Source: VHCN01 sp964589935 (GTDB lineage: Bacteria > Verrucomicrobiota > Verrucomicrobiia > Limisphaerales > VHCN01). From it: a stretch of DNA of 64,000 nt. Position numbers and translations under genes: made by a program. This document shows, one piece after another, positions 28,713-37,519 of this stretch (positions are counted from its first letter, which is position 1; the number at the start of each line of letters is the position of its first letter). The stretch covers positions 62,001-126,000 of the forward strand of contig CAZPVD010000002.1 in NCBI GenBank assembly GCA_964589935.1. Reading direction: 5' to 3'. The notes beneath the pieces were generated by a model, which worked only from the letters and a program-made list of their open reading frames with translations, searched no databases and was not told the DNA's origin.

Positions 28713-29465
28713 GTGAACTCGCCTGAACCCACACTTCCTCCGCTGCAGCCCGGCACGCTCTACCTCGTCTCCACGCCCATCGGCAACCTCGAGGACATCA
28801 CGCTGCGCGCGCTCCGCACGCTGCGCGAGTGCGACGTCATCGCCGCCGAGGACACGCGCCGCTCCGGGCAACTGCTCAAACATTTTGGAATCTCCAAGCC
28901 GCTCCTCAGCTGTTTCCAATTCAACGAAGCCCGGCGCAGCGAGGAAATCATCGGGCGATTGCAACGCGGCGAGAAGGTCGCGCTCGTCACCGACGCGGGC
29001 AGTCCCGGCATCAGCGATCCGGGTGAACGCGTCGTGCGCGCCGCCATCGCCGCGGGCCTGCGCGTCGAGGCCGTGCCCGGCGCCTGCGCTCTCGTGGCCG
29101 CGTTGACGGCGAGCGGATTACCGACGGACGAATTTCATTTCATCGGCTTTCTCCCGCACAAAAGCGGGCAGCGGCGGCGGCAACTGGAATCGCTGCGCGA
29201 CACCGGCGGCACGCTCGTGCTCTACGAATCGCCGTATCGCGTGGAGAAACTGCTCGGCGAACTCGCGGAAGTTTTCCCCGCGCGCACCGTCGTGCTCGCG
29301 CGCGAGTTGACGAAGAAGTTCGAGGAATTCCTGCGCGGCACGCCGGCGCAACTGATCGAGACGACAAAGGCGCGCTCGCTCAAGGGAGAGTTCGTCGTGC
29401 TGATTTCACCGCGCGAAGATGGAGAACCCAAGTTCCCCGCAGATCACGCGGATGAAGACGGATGA
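28713..29465 (+). CDS. rsmI: 16S rRNA (cytidine-2'-O)-methyltransferase RsmI
   Basis: 250 residues from a GTG at 28713. Tetrapyrrole-methylase fold with the RsmI motifs LYLVSTPIGNLEDIT, AAEDTRRSGQLLKHFGI, VALVTDAGSPGISDPG and the SAM-pocket VPGACALVAALTASGL; a C-terminal KGEFVVLI strand. It methylates the ribose of C1402 in 16S rRNA. An in-frame TTG at 28662, one base past the tRNA, would add 17 non-conserved residues. The last ~11 residues (KFPADHADEDG) are encoded by a repeat element that also contains the stop codon, so the native end was probably lost or extended. Confidence 0.95.
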   Translation: MNSPEPTLPPLQPGTLYLVSTPIGNLEDITLRALRTLRECDVIAAEDTRRSGQLLKHFGISKPLLSCFQFNEARRSEEIIGRLQRGEKVALVTDAGSPGISDPGERVVRAAIAAGLRVEAVPGACALVAALTASGLPTDEFHFIGFLPHKSGQRRRQLESLRDTGGTLVLYESPYRVEKLLGELAEVFPARTVVLARELTKKFEEFLRGTPAQLIETTKARSLKGEFVVLISPREDGEPKFPADHADEDG

Positions 29466-29500
29466 CCGAGTTGCCTTTCTTCGATCCGTGTCATCCGCGG
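29437..29500. repeat. CCGC(A/G)GATnACnCGGAT inverted repeat over the rsmI 3' end
   Basis: Arms of 17 bases at 29437-29453 and 29484-29500; the second reads, reversed, as a variant of the first (about 13 of 17 identical). The left arm is coding for rsmI and the stop lies between the arms. It might also act as a hairpin terminator between convergent rsmI and ribE. Confidence 0.6.
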
Positions 29501-29519
29501 CAAGGGTTGCGATTCGGAT

Positions 29520-30122
29520 TCAGCGGCGCTTGAGCAACCGCTCGACATATTTGCCGAGGAGGTCGGCTTCGAGATTCACAGCGTCGCCAACGCGGCGTTC
29601 GCGCAGCGCCGTCACCTCGGACGTGTGCGGGATGATCCAGATGCGAAAACTTTTCGACTGCACCGCCGCGACCGTGAGGCTGATGCCGTCCACGGCGATG
29701 CTGCCCTTCGCGACGACGTAGCGCAGCACGTCGCGCGGCGCGGCGATGTCGAGCACGTGATCGCGGCCGGAGCGTTCCCAGCGGAGGATTTTGCCGGTGC
29801 CATCAATGTGGCCGGTGACGAAGTGCCCGCCGAACCGGCTGTCGGCGCGCAATGAGCGTTCGAGGTTCACGAGCGAACCGGCGCGGGTGAATTGCAGGTT
29901 CGTGCGCTGCCACGTCTCTTCGAGCAGGTCAAAGCGCGCGATTGTTTTGCCCTTGCTGCGTCGCAGCGCGGCGACGGTGAGGCAGCAACCGTTGACGGCC
30001 ACGCTGTCGCCGAGCCGCAGGCCGCGCCCGCAAAGTTTCATCGCGACGGCAAGTTCGATGGCGCGCGGCGTGGCGCGCGCGCTTTCAACCGTTCCCGTTT
30101 CTTCGACGATGCCCGTGAACAT
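29520..30122 (-). CDS. ribE: riboflavin synthase, alpha subunit
   Basis: 200 residues from the ATG that starts MFTGIVEETGTV, the invariant N-terminus of the trimeric enzyme. Two tandem lumazine-binding barrels: first about 1-95 with VNGCCLTV, second about 96-190 with GHFVTGHIDGTG and VDGISLTV. It converts two 6,7-dimethyl-8-ribityllumazine molecules to riboflavin. No other rib gene is near. It is convergent with rsmI and divergent from the PfkB kinase gene. Confidence 0.96.
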   Translation of the reverse strand: MFTGIVEETGTVESARATPRAIELAVAMKLCGRGLRLGDSVAVNGCCLTVAALRRSKGKTIARFDLLEETWQRTNLQFTRAGSLVNLERSLRADSRFGGHFVTGHIDGTGKILRWERSGRDHVLDIAAPRDVLRYVVAKGSIAVDGISLTVAAVQSKSFRIWIIPHTSEVTALRERRVGDAVNLEADLLGKYVERLLKRR

Positions 30123-30245
30123 GTGGGAGTGTTTCCCGTTTCCACGCGCGGCGGCAAGGCTGCGTTGCCGCTTGAAGGCCCGCGCCAAAACGCCTACCGT
30201 GCCGCGCGATTCGCAACGCACGATTTTATTGCAACACGATTTTAC

Positions 30246-31145
30246 ATGAGCGTCCTCATCGTCGGCACCACGGCACTGGATTCCATCAAGACCCCGAGGG
30301 CGGAGAACCCGCGCCTGCTCGGCGGCTCGGCGAGCCACGCGGCGGTGGCGGCGAGTTTCTTCGCACCGGTGAAGCTCGTCGGCGTGGTTGGCCACGATTT
30401 CCCGAAGAAATACGTCACGCTCTATCGCAAGCACCGCATTGACACGTCGGGGTTGCAGTTCGCCGAGGGCAAGACCTTCCATTGGTCGGGCGAATACGAG
30501 GAGAACATGAACAACCGCCGCACGCTCAACACGGAACTGGGCGTGCTCGAAACCTTTCAGCCACATTTGCCCGAGTCGCACAAGCAGTCGCCGTTCGTGC
30601 TGCTCGCGAACTTCGCGCCTGCGCTCCAGCATCACGTGCTCGACCAGATGGTGCGGCCACGCTTCACCGTCGCGGACACGATGGATTTGTGGCTCAACAT
30701 CGCGCTCGACGATTTGCTGCGGTTAATCCGGCGTGTGGATGCCTTCGTGCTCAACGAGAGCGAGGCGCACCAACTCACGAAGGAGGACAACGTCTATGCC
30801 GCGATGCGGAAGATTCACCGGCTCGGGCCCAAATATGTTATCATCAAGAAAGGCTCGCACGGCTCGATCCTGTCCGGCCCGGCGGGCTTCTTTGTCGCGC
30901 CGGCGTATCCGCTGCGCAAGGTCGTGGACCCGACGGGCGCGGGCGATTCATTCGTCGGCGGCATGATTGGCTACCTCGCAAGCATGAAGGGCGACATCGA
31001 AAAAAACCTCCGGCGCGCGATTATTCACGGCACGGTGGTGGCGAGCTTCTGCTGCGAAGGCTTCGGGCTGAACCGCACCACGCGCGTCACGCGCGCGGCC
31101 ATTGACGCGCGCTACCGCGAACTTTCCAAGCTGGCGCGCTTTTGA
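30246..31145 (+). CDS. PfkB-family carbohydrate/nucleoside kinase
   Basis: 299 residues. PfkB signatures: N-terminal LLGGSASHAAVAASFFAPVKLVGVVGHDFP and C-terminal VVDPTGAGDSFVGGMIGYLA, whose Asp is the catalytic base and GAGD the anion hole. KKGSHGSI precedes it. The substrate (sugar or nucleoside) cannot be told. The flavoprotein gene begins 9 bp downstream, so the two are probably co-transcribed. Confidence 0.9.
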   Translation: MSVLIVGTTALDSIKTPRAENPRLLGGSASHAAVAASFFAPVKLVGVVGHDFPKKYVTLYRKHRIDTSGLQFAEGKTFHWSGEYEENMNNRRTLNTELGVLETFQPHLPESHKQSPFVLLANFAPALQHHVLDQMVRPRFTVADTMDLWLNIALDDLLRLIRRVDAFVLNESEAHQLTKEDNVYAAMRKIHRLGPKYVIIKKGSHGSILSGPAGFFVAPAYPLRKVVDPTGAGDSFVGGMIGYLASMKGDIEKNLRRAIIHGTVVASFCCEGFGLNRTTRVTRAAIDARYRELSKLARF

Positions 31146-31154
31146 ACTTCCGCA

Positions 31155-32855
31155 ATGCCCGACCCCACGCGCGCGACAACTGAGCTGCTCATCCTCGGCA
31201 CGGGCGGCGCGGGGCTGATGGCCGCGTTGCACGCGCGCTGGCTCGACCCGTCGCTCGACCTTACACTCGTGAGCAAGGGCCTGCTCGGCAAGTCTGGCTG
31301 CACGCGCATGGTGCAGGGCGGCTACAACGTCGTGCTCGACGCGTGCGACTCCGTGCAGGCGCACTTCGAGGACACCGTGCGCGGCGGCGGCTTCCTCAAC
31401 GACCAGGACCTCGCGTGGACTCTCTGCGAAGACGCGCCGCGGATCGTGCTCGAACTCGAAAACAAAATCGGCTGCCTCTTCGACCGCGCGCCCGACGGCC
31501 GCGTTCATCAAAAAGCCTTCGCGGGGCAGACCTTCGACCGCACCGTCCACGTCGGCGACTTGACGGGCATTGAAATCATGGCGCGCCTTCGCGACCAGAT
31601 TCTCGCGCACAAAATCCGCTGTCTCGAGGAAACACGCGCGCTCGAACTGCTCACCACGAGCGACGGTTCGCGCGTGTGCGGCGCGGTGCTGCTCGACCAG
31701 CGCACGGGTGATTTCATTGAAATCCGTGCGAAGGCTGTCGTGCTCGCCACCGGCGCCGGCCCGCTCATGTATCAGCGCGCCGCGTGCGCGCAGGAGAAAA
31801 CCTGCGACGGCCTCGCCGCTGCCTTCCGCGCCGGCGCGCACCTGATGGACATGGAGATGGTGCAGTTCCACCCGACCGGCATGGTCGTGCCCGGCTCGCG
31901 GCTCAACGGCGCGCTGCTTGAGGAAGGCCTTCGCGGCGCGGGCGCGCATCTCTTCAACGGCCGCGGCGAGCGTTACATGGAGCGCGTGGACCCGGAGCGC
32001 AAGGAACGTTCCACGCGCGACCGCGTGTCGCGCGCGAGCTTCACGGAAATCAGCGAAGGCCGCGGCACGGCGAACGACGCGGTGTGGATTGATGTCGCGC
32101 ACCTCGGCGCGGAGTTCGTCGAGAAGAACTTCGCCGGGATGCGCGAGCGCTGCCTGCGCATTGGTGTGGACCTCGCACGCGAGCGCATCGAGGTCGCGCC
32201 GACGGCGCACTTCAACATGGGCGGCGTGCGCATCAACCGCGACGGCTTCACGAATCTCGCTGGCCTCTTTGCCGCGGGCGAGGACAGCGCGGGCGTCCAC
32301 GGCGCGAACCGCCTCGGCGGCAACGGCGTGGCGGAAAGCACCGTGTTCGGCGCGCGCGTGGGCGAGGCGGCGGCGCGCTGGTGCAAGCAGGAGAAGTTCA
32401 CCGAGCCAAACAGCGATCAGATCAAGTCAGCGCGCGCGGAGGCGGAAAAGTTTCTCAGCTCGCAGAACGGCGAAAGCCCGTTCGCGCTGCGCGAGGAACT
32501 CGGCAAACTGATGTGGGAAAAGTCCGGCATCGTGCGCCACGGCGCCGCGCTGCGCCGCGCGCTTGATGAACTCGCCGGACTGCGCGAACGGGTGGAGCAA
32601 CTGAAAGTTCCCGGCCCGCGCGCCTTCAATCTCGCGTGGCAGCAGGCGCTGGATTTGCGGAACCTGATTCTGGCCTCGGAGCTGATTGCGCGCGGCGCGC
32701 TGCTGCGCGAGGAGAGCCGCGGCGCGCATTTCCGCTCGGATTTTCCAGCCTCAAACGACGCCGCGTGGCTGCGGAACATCTGCCTCGCCCGCGATGGCTC
32801 CATGCCGAAGTGCTGGATGGAGCCAGTGAAGCTGGAACGGTTGAAGCCTTCGTGA
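31155..32855 (+). CDS. SdhA/FrdA-like FAD-dependent flavoprotein
   Basis: 566 residues. N-terminal Rossmann FAD motif LLILGTGGAGLMAALHARW with SKGLLGKSGCTRMVQGG after it. Active-site features of the fumarate reductase/succinate dehydrogenase family: QFHPTGMV, the catalytic-Arg segment STRDRVSRASFTEI, HFNMGGVRIN and the late FAD contact HGANRLGGNGVAESTVFG. A helical C-terminal domain follows. No iron-sulfur or membrane-anchor subunit gene is adjacent, so it may be a soluble fumarate reductase, an aspartate-oxidase relative or a subunit with distant partners. The preceding gene is a PfkB kinase 9 bp upstream. Confidence 0.87.
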   Translation: MPDPTRATTELLILGTGGAGLMAALHARWLDPSLDLTLVSKGLLGKSGCTRMVQGGYNVVLDACDSVQAHFEDTVRGGGFLNDQDLAWTLCEDAPRIVLELENKIGCLFDRAPDGRVHQKAFAGQTFDRTVHVGDLTGIEIMARLRDQILAHKIRCLEETRALELLTTSDGSRVCGAVLLDQRTGDFIEIRAKAVVLATGAGPLMYQRAACAQEKTCDGLAAAFRAGAHLMDMEMVQFHPTGMVVPGSRLNGALLEEGLRGAGAHLFNGRGERYMERVDPERKERSTRDRVSRASFTEISEGRGTANDAVWIDVAHLGAEFVEKNFAGMRERCLRIGVDLARERIEVAPTAHFNMGGVRINRDGFTNLAGLFAAGEDSAGVHGANRLGGNGVAESTVFGARVGEAAARWCKQEKFTEPNSDQIKSARAEAEKFLSSQNGESPFALREELGKLMWEKSGIVRHGAALRRALDELAGLRERVEQLKVPGPRAFNLAWQQALDLRNLILASELIARGALLREESRGAHFRSDFPASNDAAWLRNICLARDGSMPKCWMEPVKLERLKPS

Positions 32856-32866
32856 TGGGGCGCGGC

Positions 32867-33286
32867 TTATCGCGCGGGGACAATCGAAACGGTAACGGTG
32901 ATGGGATCGTAATAAATTTTCGTTCCCACCGGCACGGGAGGAAGGTTTTTTAAAAATCCAGCCGCAACAACTTCGTTTAGGTTATTGGGAACCTTGTTTT
33001 TCACCTTTTGAAATGATTCGAGTGCTACAGACACCGGCGCAAGAATTGCCGCTTGTTCAGCGGGACTGGGCAAAACCGCAGGCGGTGGCGCCACCGGGAC
33101 TTGGGCCGGCTGGTTCACTGGGTCGGGTTGCGGCGTGGGCTGCTGACCAACTAACGGCGCCTCTTTTGTTCCTTGAGGCGGTGGCTTTGCAACCACAGGC
33201 GGAGCGACAGGCGGGGCGGATTTTCGACATCCGGAGAACCCCGCCGGGATTCCTGACAGGATGGCCAAGTAAAGCAGGATGCGCAT
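32867..33286 (-). CDS. proline-rich lipoprotein
   Basis: 139 residues. A lipoprotein signal with GFSGC (Cys20) precedes a Pro/Ala/Gln-rich linker (about 24-75) and a C-terminal ~60-residue domain (LESFQKVKNKVPNNLNEVVAAGFLKNLPPVP) that recalls the small 'type II secretion/pilin-associated' tails found next to prepilin-like genes. It follows the prepilin-like gene by 12 bp on the same strand, so the two probably act together. No family assigned. Confidence 0.7.
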   Translation of the reverse strand: MRILLYLAILSGIPAGFSGCRKSAPPVAPPVVAKPPPQGTKEAPLVGQQPTPQPDPVNQPAQVPVAPPPAVLPSPAEQAAILAPVSVALESFQKVKNKVPNNLNEVVAAGFLKNLPPVPVGTKIYYDPITVTVSIVPAR

Positions 33287-33298
33287 TCTCCTGTGACG

Positions 33299-34213
33299 CT
33301 ACAGCCCGCCTGCAACGCTACGCAGCTTCAGCCAGTCTTGGGGAGCGACTTGGACCCCAAGTGCCACGTTTTGAAAGTTGGGAGTAGCCCCAGTCCACCG
33401 CGCGAAGATGCCAAAGTTTTGCAGCTTGTATATTTCGGCGTGGCCATCGGCAAAATTGAGCGCGTAGGCACCGCCGTGGCGCGCGGACGGAACGTCCAGC
33501 CAAGTGCGGCTTCCAGACATGTCCATGGCAAACCAAGAGTCTTGGATGCCGGCCTCGTGCTCGTCAATCATCACGAAAACATTCGCAGGAGAAGTGGTTG
33601 AGAAATCTGAGTCGCGCCGGAAAAGTGCATAGGCGCTGTTAACCGAATACGGAGCGACGACTCCAGCACCGCCGACTTTTACTTCAGACACCCAACTATT
33701 CATCGAGTAGCTGCGGTTTCTGATGCCGCCGTTAACCATTCGTTTGTCGGCCGGACAACGGTAGCCTTTTTCGTTGCCATGGTAGCGAAAAAACGGGGAA
33801 TTCTTTATGCACAGGTCATTTGTCGAATCCAAGCCAGGCATACCGATGGTAGGCAAGTATGGCGGGTAGGGTGCCGCGCCTGCGTCCTTCTGGTCGCCGT
33901 AACACCATGCAGACAGATTGACTGTCGCCGGGAGGGTGGCAGTTCCTGTTGCATTCGTGTAATTGTAATGCCCATGCACGTAACGCTCGACATCATCCGC
34001 ATAGAGCCTCCAGCTCGTGGCCATCTGTTTGAGGTTGTTCACACACGTGATGTTCTGTGCCCGTTGTTTCGCGCTAGCCAGCGCCGGCAGGAGCATCGCC
34101 GCAAGAATCGCGATGATCGCGATGACAACGAGAAGTTCAATCAGGGTGAAGGCGGAGCCGGTTGAACGACGGGCAGCTTTCCCGTTGTCACAAAGCAATT
34201 CAGGTCTTTTCAT
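33299..34213 (-). CDS. prepilin-like protein with N-terminal methylation motif and H-X9-DG tail
   Basis: 304 residues. Type-IV prepilin signal GSAFTLIELLVVIAIIAIL (cleavage after the Gly/Ser-Ala, Glu at +5) followed by LAAMLLPALASAKQRA, the form very common in Verrucomicrobiota and Planctomycetota. Near the C-terminus RHGGAYALNFADG is the H-X9-DG motif. Such proteins are numerous in these phyla and their pili or pseudopili are not characterised. A proline-rich lipoprotein is encoded 12 bp downstream. The start ATG follows the divergent intergenic region. Confidence 0.92.
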   Translation of the reverse strand: MKRPELLCDNGKAARRSTGSAFTLIELLVVIAIIAILAAMLLPALASAKQRAQNITCVNNLKQMATSWRLYADDVERYVHGHYNYTNATGTATLPATVNLSAWCYGDQKDAGAAPYPPYLPTIGMPGLDSTNDLCIKNSPFFRYHGNEKGYRCPADKRMVNGGIRNRSYSMNSWVSEVKVGGAGVVAPYSVNSAYALFRRDSDFSTTSPANVFVMIDEHEAGIQDSWFAMDMSGSRTWLDVPSARHGGAYALNFADGHAEIYKLQNFGIFARWTGATPNFQNVALGVQVAPQDWLKLRSVAGGL

Positions 34214-34320
34214 TAGTCAAACAGGTGTCTGGGCTTTTGCGAGTATGTCCATCCCGCCGGGCGCTGCAAGCAGTTTTTCCCGCGCTTGGTTTCCCCCCGC
34301 AAGTGCGCTATCTCTTTGCC

Positions 34321-34563
34321 ATGACGCAGACGGAACAGGACATCCTGCGCGCTCTCGACGCGCTCGACGACGCGGTGCGCTCGATGAAGACCGCCAACCC
34401 CAAGCCCAGCCTGCTGCCGCTTTTCGCGCGCCTCGATGAGCTTGCCGCGCAACTCGGCCCGGCTGACGGTGAACTGAGGCACTTCCTCCAGCGCAGGAGC
34501 TACGAGAAGGCGCGCCTGCACCTGCAAGGCCGCGCCGCCGAACGCGGCTCGTGCGGACGTTGA
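34321..34563 (+). CDS. small hypothetical protein
   Basis: 80 residues from the ATG at 34321 (MTQTEQDILRALDALDDAV). Mostly helical, Ala/Leu/Arg-rich, without signal or membrane segment. Not recognised. Codon use resembles neighbours and it precedes mnmE by 85 bp. The frame is open further upstream (to 34162) but that overlaps the prepilin-like gene. Confidence 0.6.
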   Translation: MTQTEQDILRALDALDDAVRSMKTANPKPSLLPLFARLDELAAQLGPADGELRHFLQRRSYEKARLHLQGRAAERGSCGR

Positions 34564-34618
34564 ATTATTTACCGCTTTACCCCGCAAAAATCCGGCAGCA
34601 TGACATCGTTTTCCGTTC

Positions 34619-34643
34619 CGCTCCGCGCCTCCGCGCCTCCGCT
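34619..34643. repeat. short CGCCTCCGCG tandem repeat before mnmE
   Basis: Two and a half copies of an 8-9 base unit (CTCCGCGC) six bases before the mnmE ATG. Similar in style to the CTCGCCTCT repeats around opp. Confidence 0.45.
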
Positions 34644-34648
34644 GTAAA

Positions 34649-36010
34649 ATGCACACGCTCACCGACACCATCGCCGCCATCGCCACGCCGCTCGGAGAAG
34701 GCGGCCTCGCTGTGCTGCGCGTGTCCGGCCCGCAGGCGCTCACTGTTGCGGAAAAATGCTTCATCCCGGTCGGCAAGTCTTCGCAAAAACCCTCCGCCGC
34801 GCCGACGCACACCATTCACTACGGGCGCATCGAGCGCGACGGGAAGTTCCTCGATGAAGCGCTCGTTGGCGTCATGCGCGCGCCGCGCACCTACACGCGC
34901 GAGGACGTCGTTGAAATCACCTGCCACGGCGGGCTGCTCACGGCAAAGCTCGTGCTCGACGCGCTGCTCGCCGCCGGCGCGCGGCTCGCGGAGCCGGGCG
35001 AGTTTACCAAGCGCGCCTTCCTCAACGGCCGGCTCGATCTTGCGCAAGCCGAAGCCGTCGCCGATCTCATTCACTCGCACACCGAGCTGGCGCAAGCCGC
35101 CGCCGCCGAGCAGCTCGCGGGCAAGCTCTCACAGCGCATTAACCAGCTTCGCGACGACCTCATGCGGACGCTCGCGCACATCGAGGCGCACATTGATTTC
35201 CCCGATGAGGACATCGCGCCCGACACGCGCAACCAACTGCTCGCGCGGCTGGAAGCGGGCGTCGCCTTCATGGATGAACTGCTGCGCACGGCGAATGAGG
35301 GGCAACTGCTTCGGCGCGGCATCCGCGCGGCGATCATCGGCCGGCCCAACGTCGGAAAATCTTCGCTGCTCAACCAGCTCCTCGGCCATGACCGCGCCAT
35401 CGTCTCGCCCATCGCCGGCACCACGCGCGACACCATCGAGGAAACGGCAAACATCCGCGGCCTGCCGGTCGTGTTCGTGGACACCGCCGGGCTGCGCGAG
35501 GCGAAGGACGTGATCGAGGAGGAGGGCGTCCGCCGCAGCCACGCCGCGCTCGCGAAGGCGGAGCTGGTTCTTCACGTGCTTGACGCGAGCGAGCCGCTCA
35601 CGCCGGAGGACGAACACTTTCTCGCCGACTTCGCCGCGAAGAAACGCATCCTTGTGCTGAACAAATGCGATCTGCCGCGGGGACTGAAATTATCTGACGG
35701 TGTCGAAGTGAGTTGCACCACCGGCGCGGGCATCGAGGCGTTGAAGGACGCGATCAAGTCTCTCGTGTGGAGTGGCGCGATCACGGCGGAGATGTTGCAA
35801 GTGATGATCAACGCGCGGCATCAGGACGCGCTGCGCCGTGCGCGCGAGGCGACGGTGCGATCCGTCGCGGCGATGCGCGCGGAGGAGTCGTTGGAGTTCG
35901 TCGCGCTTGAGTTGCGCATCGCGGCAAATGCCGTCGGCGAAATCGTCGGTAAGACGACGACGGAGGATTTACTGGATTCGATTTTCAGCCAGTTCTGCAT
36001 CGGCAAGTAG
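34649..36010 (+). CDS. mnmE: tRNA modification GTPase MnmE
   Basis: 453 residues, full length. N-terminal folate-binding domain (TIAAIATPLGEGGLAVLRVSG), a helical domain, an inserted Ras-like GTPase with GRPNVGKSSLLN (G1, about 229), IAGTTRDTIEE (G2), DTAGLREA (G3) and NKCDLP (G4), and the invariant C-terminal motif CIGK containing the catalytic Cys. With MnmG it makes the 5-carboxymethylaminomethyl group at U34 of certain tRNAs. Confidence 0.98.
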   Translation: MHTLTDTIAAIATPLGEGGLAVLRVSGPQALTVAEKCFIPVGKSSQKPSAAPTHTIHYGRIERDGKFLDEALVGVMRAPRTYTREDVVEITCHGGLLTAKLVLDALLAAGARLAEPGEFTKRAFLNGRLDLAQAEAVADLIHSHTELAQAAAAEQLAGKLSQRINQLRDDLMRTLAHIEAHIDFPDEDIAPDTRNQLLARLEAGVAFMDELLRTANEGQLLRRGIRAAIIGRPNVGKSSLLNQLLGHDRAIVSPIAGTTRDTIEETANIRGLPVVFVDTAGLREAKDVIEEEGVRRSHAALAKAELVLHVLDASEPLTPEDEHFLADFAAKKRILVLNKCDLPRGLKLSDGVEVSCTTGAGIEALKDAIKSLVWSGAITAEMLQVMINARHQDALRRAREATVRSVAAMRAEESLEFVALELRIAANAVGEIVGKTTTEDLLDSIFSQFCIGK

Positions 36011-36067
36011 CGCGCATTTTCGCTTCGCTTTCTCCGGCGCTTCGGTGTTCCATCGCGCGAGCCGCCT

Positions 36068-36925
36068 ATGAAACTCTGCCGCTTCCACCTCGAAGACGGG
36101 CGCCCGCGCGTCGGCCTCACCCTCGATGAGCAAACCGTGCTCGATTTTTCGCTCGCCGGCGTCGAGCGCCTCGAAACGCTGCTCGAATCCGAGGACCCGC
36201 TGCGCCTCGTCGAGAAGCTCGCCGAGACGACGATGCGCGCGCACCGCGTCGCGAACATCAAGTTCCTGCCGCCCATCGAACAGCACGAGGTGTGGGCCGC
36301 AGGCGTGACGTATCAGCGCAGCAAAAAGGCGCGCATGGACGAGAGCGAGTTCAGCGCGAGCGCCTACGACAAGGTCTATGACGCCGAGCGGCCGGAGATT
36401 TTTTTCAAGTCGCTCGCGGAGAAAGTCGTCCCGCACGGGCAGGCCGTCGGCATCCGCAACGATTCGCGCTGGAGCGTGCCGGAGCCGGAACTCGCGCTCG
36501 TCATCAACTCGCACGGCAAAGTCGCGGGCTGCACCGTCGGCAACGACATGAGCGCGCGCGACATCGAGGGCGCGAACCTGCTCTATCTGCCACAGGCGAA
36601 GGTCTATCACCGCTCGTGCGCGCTCGGGCCGTGGGTCGTCGTCGCGCCGGGCGAGGACGAGGCGCGCAAGTGGACCATCCACATGGAAATCCTCCGCAGC
36701 GGCGCGGCGGTGTTCACCGGCGAGACTTCCGTCGGCCAGCTCAAGCGCTCGTTCGCGGAACTGGCGGAGTTCGTCTGCCGCAGCCAGGTCTTCAACCACG
36801 GCGTCGTGCTGCTCACCGGCACGGGCCTCGTTCCGCCGGATGATTTCGCGCTGCAAATCGGCGACATCGTGCGCATCCGCATCTCCGGCATCGGCACACT
36901 GGAGAACCCCGTTGTCGCCGTGTAA
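36068..36925 (+). CDS. fumarylacetoacetate hydrolase (FAH) family enzyme
   Basis: 285 residues. The FAH metal site is visible in WSVPEPELALVINSHG (Glu-x-Glu) and GCTVGNDMSARDIEG (Asp), with the preceding FFKSLAEKVVPHGQAVG. The segment YDKVYDAERPEIFFKS resembles the AraD1 group (2-dehydro-3-deoxy-pentonate dehydratase-like). It probably cleaves or dehydrates a 2-keto acid; the substrate is not certain. A stand-alone gene 57 bp after mnmE. Confidence 0.85.
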   Translation: MKLCRFHLEDGRPRVGLTLDEQTVLDFSLAGVERLETLLESEDPLRLVEKLAETTMRAHRVANIKFLPPIEQHEVWAAGVTYQRSKKARMDESEFSASAYDKVYDAERPEIFFKSLAEKVVPHGQAVGIRNDSRWSVPEPELALVINSHGKVAGCTVGNDMSARDIEGANLLYLPQAKVYHRSCALGPWVVVAPGEDEARKWTIHMEILRSGAAVFTGETSVGQLKRSFAELAEFVCRSQVFNHGVVLLTGTGLVPPDDFALQIGDIVRIRISGIGTLENPVVAV

Positions 36926-37018
36926 CCGGCGGCGGCGCGCGGCGTCACTCCTTTCAATTGAACGCGGGCAGACTTCAACGTGTCTTGCACGCGACAACCT
37001 CAAACTCACAACTACACA

Positions 37019-37420
37019 ATGAAAACCAAACGACTCATGTTCATCGGCGCGCTCGCGGGTTTCGTGGCCTTCGGTCCGGCGGCGTTTGCGCAGGAAAAGA
37101 AGGACGCGCCCAAGGCGCCCGAACGCGGCAAGGCGGCGCCTGGCGACCGGCTCAAGGAACTCGCCGAGCAACTCAACCTCACCGACGAGCAAAAGGAAAA
37201 GCTCAAGCCCATCGTTCAGGAACAGGCAGAAAAACTGAAGGCGCTGCGCGAGGACACGACGCTCTCGCAGCAGGACAAGATCGCGAAGTTCCGTGAAATC
37301 CAGCAGGCCGGGCAGGAAAAGATCAAGGCCATCCTCACGCCGGAACAGCAACAGAAGATGGACAAGCTGCGCGAACAGGCGAAGGAGAACTTCAAGAAGC
37401 GCAAGGAGAAGCAGCAGTAA
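37019..37420 (+). CDS. Spy/CpxP-like periplasmic protein
   Basis: 133 residues from the ATG at 37019. Signal peptide MKTKRLMFIGALAGFVAFG, cleavage after AFAQ. The mature part is a helical, Lys/Gln/Glu-rich protein with LNLTDEQKEKLKPIVQEQ and LTPEQQQKMDKL, the LTxxQ-type repeats of Spy/CpxP proteins, which act as periplasmic chaperones or metal and stress sensors. A terminator follows directly. Confidence 0.8.
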   Translation: MKTKRLMFIGALAGFVAFGPAAFAQEKKDAPKAPERGKAAPGDRLKELAEQLNLTDEQKEKLKPIVQEQAEKLKALREDTTLSQQDKIAKFREIQQAGQEKIKAILTPEQQQKMDKLREQAKENFKKRKEKQQ

Positions 37421-37448
37421 GCCGCGCAGGCACGAACGACTTCACCGC

Positions 37449-37480
37449 AAAGGGACGGCGCGAGCCGTCCCTTTTGCTTT
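37449..37480 (+). terminator. rho-independent terminator after the Spy-like gene
   Basis: Perfect 11-bp stem 37449-37459 with 37464-37474 (GGGACGGC core), a GCGA tetraloop and a following TTTTGCTTT run. It ends 40 bp before the pyrF start. Confidence 0.88.
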
Positions 37481-37519
37481 CAGTTGGCGCGCGCGCCGGC
37501 TTCGTGTTCAATCGGGCCG

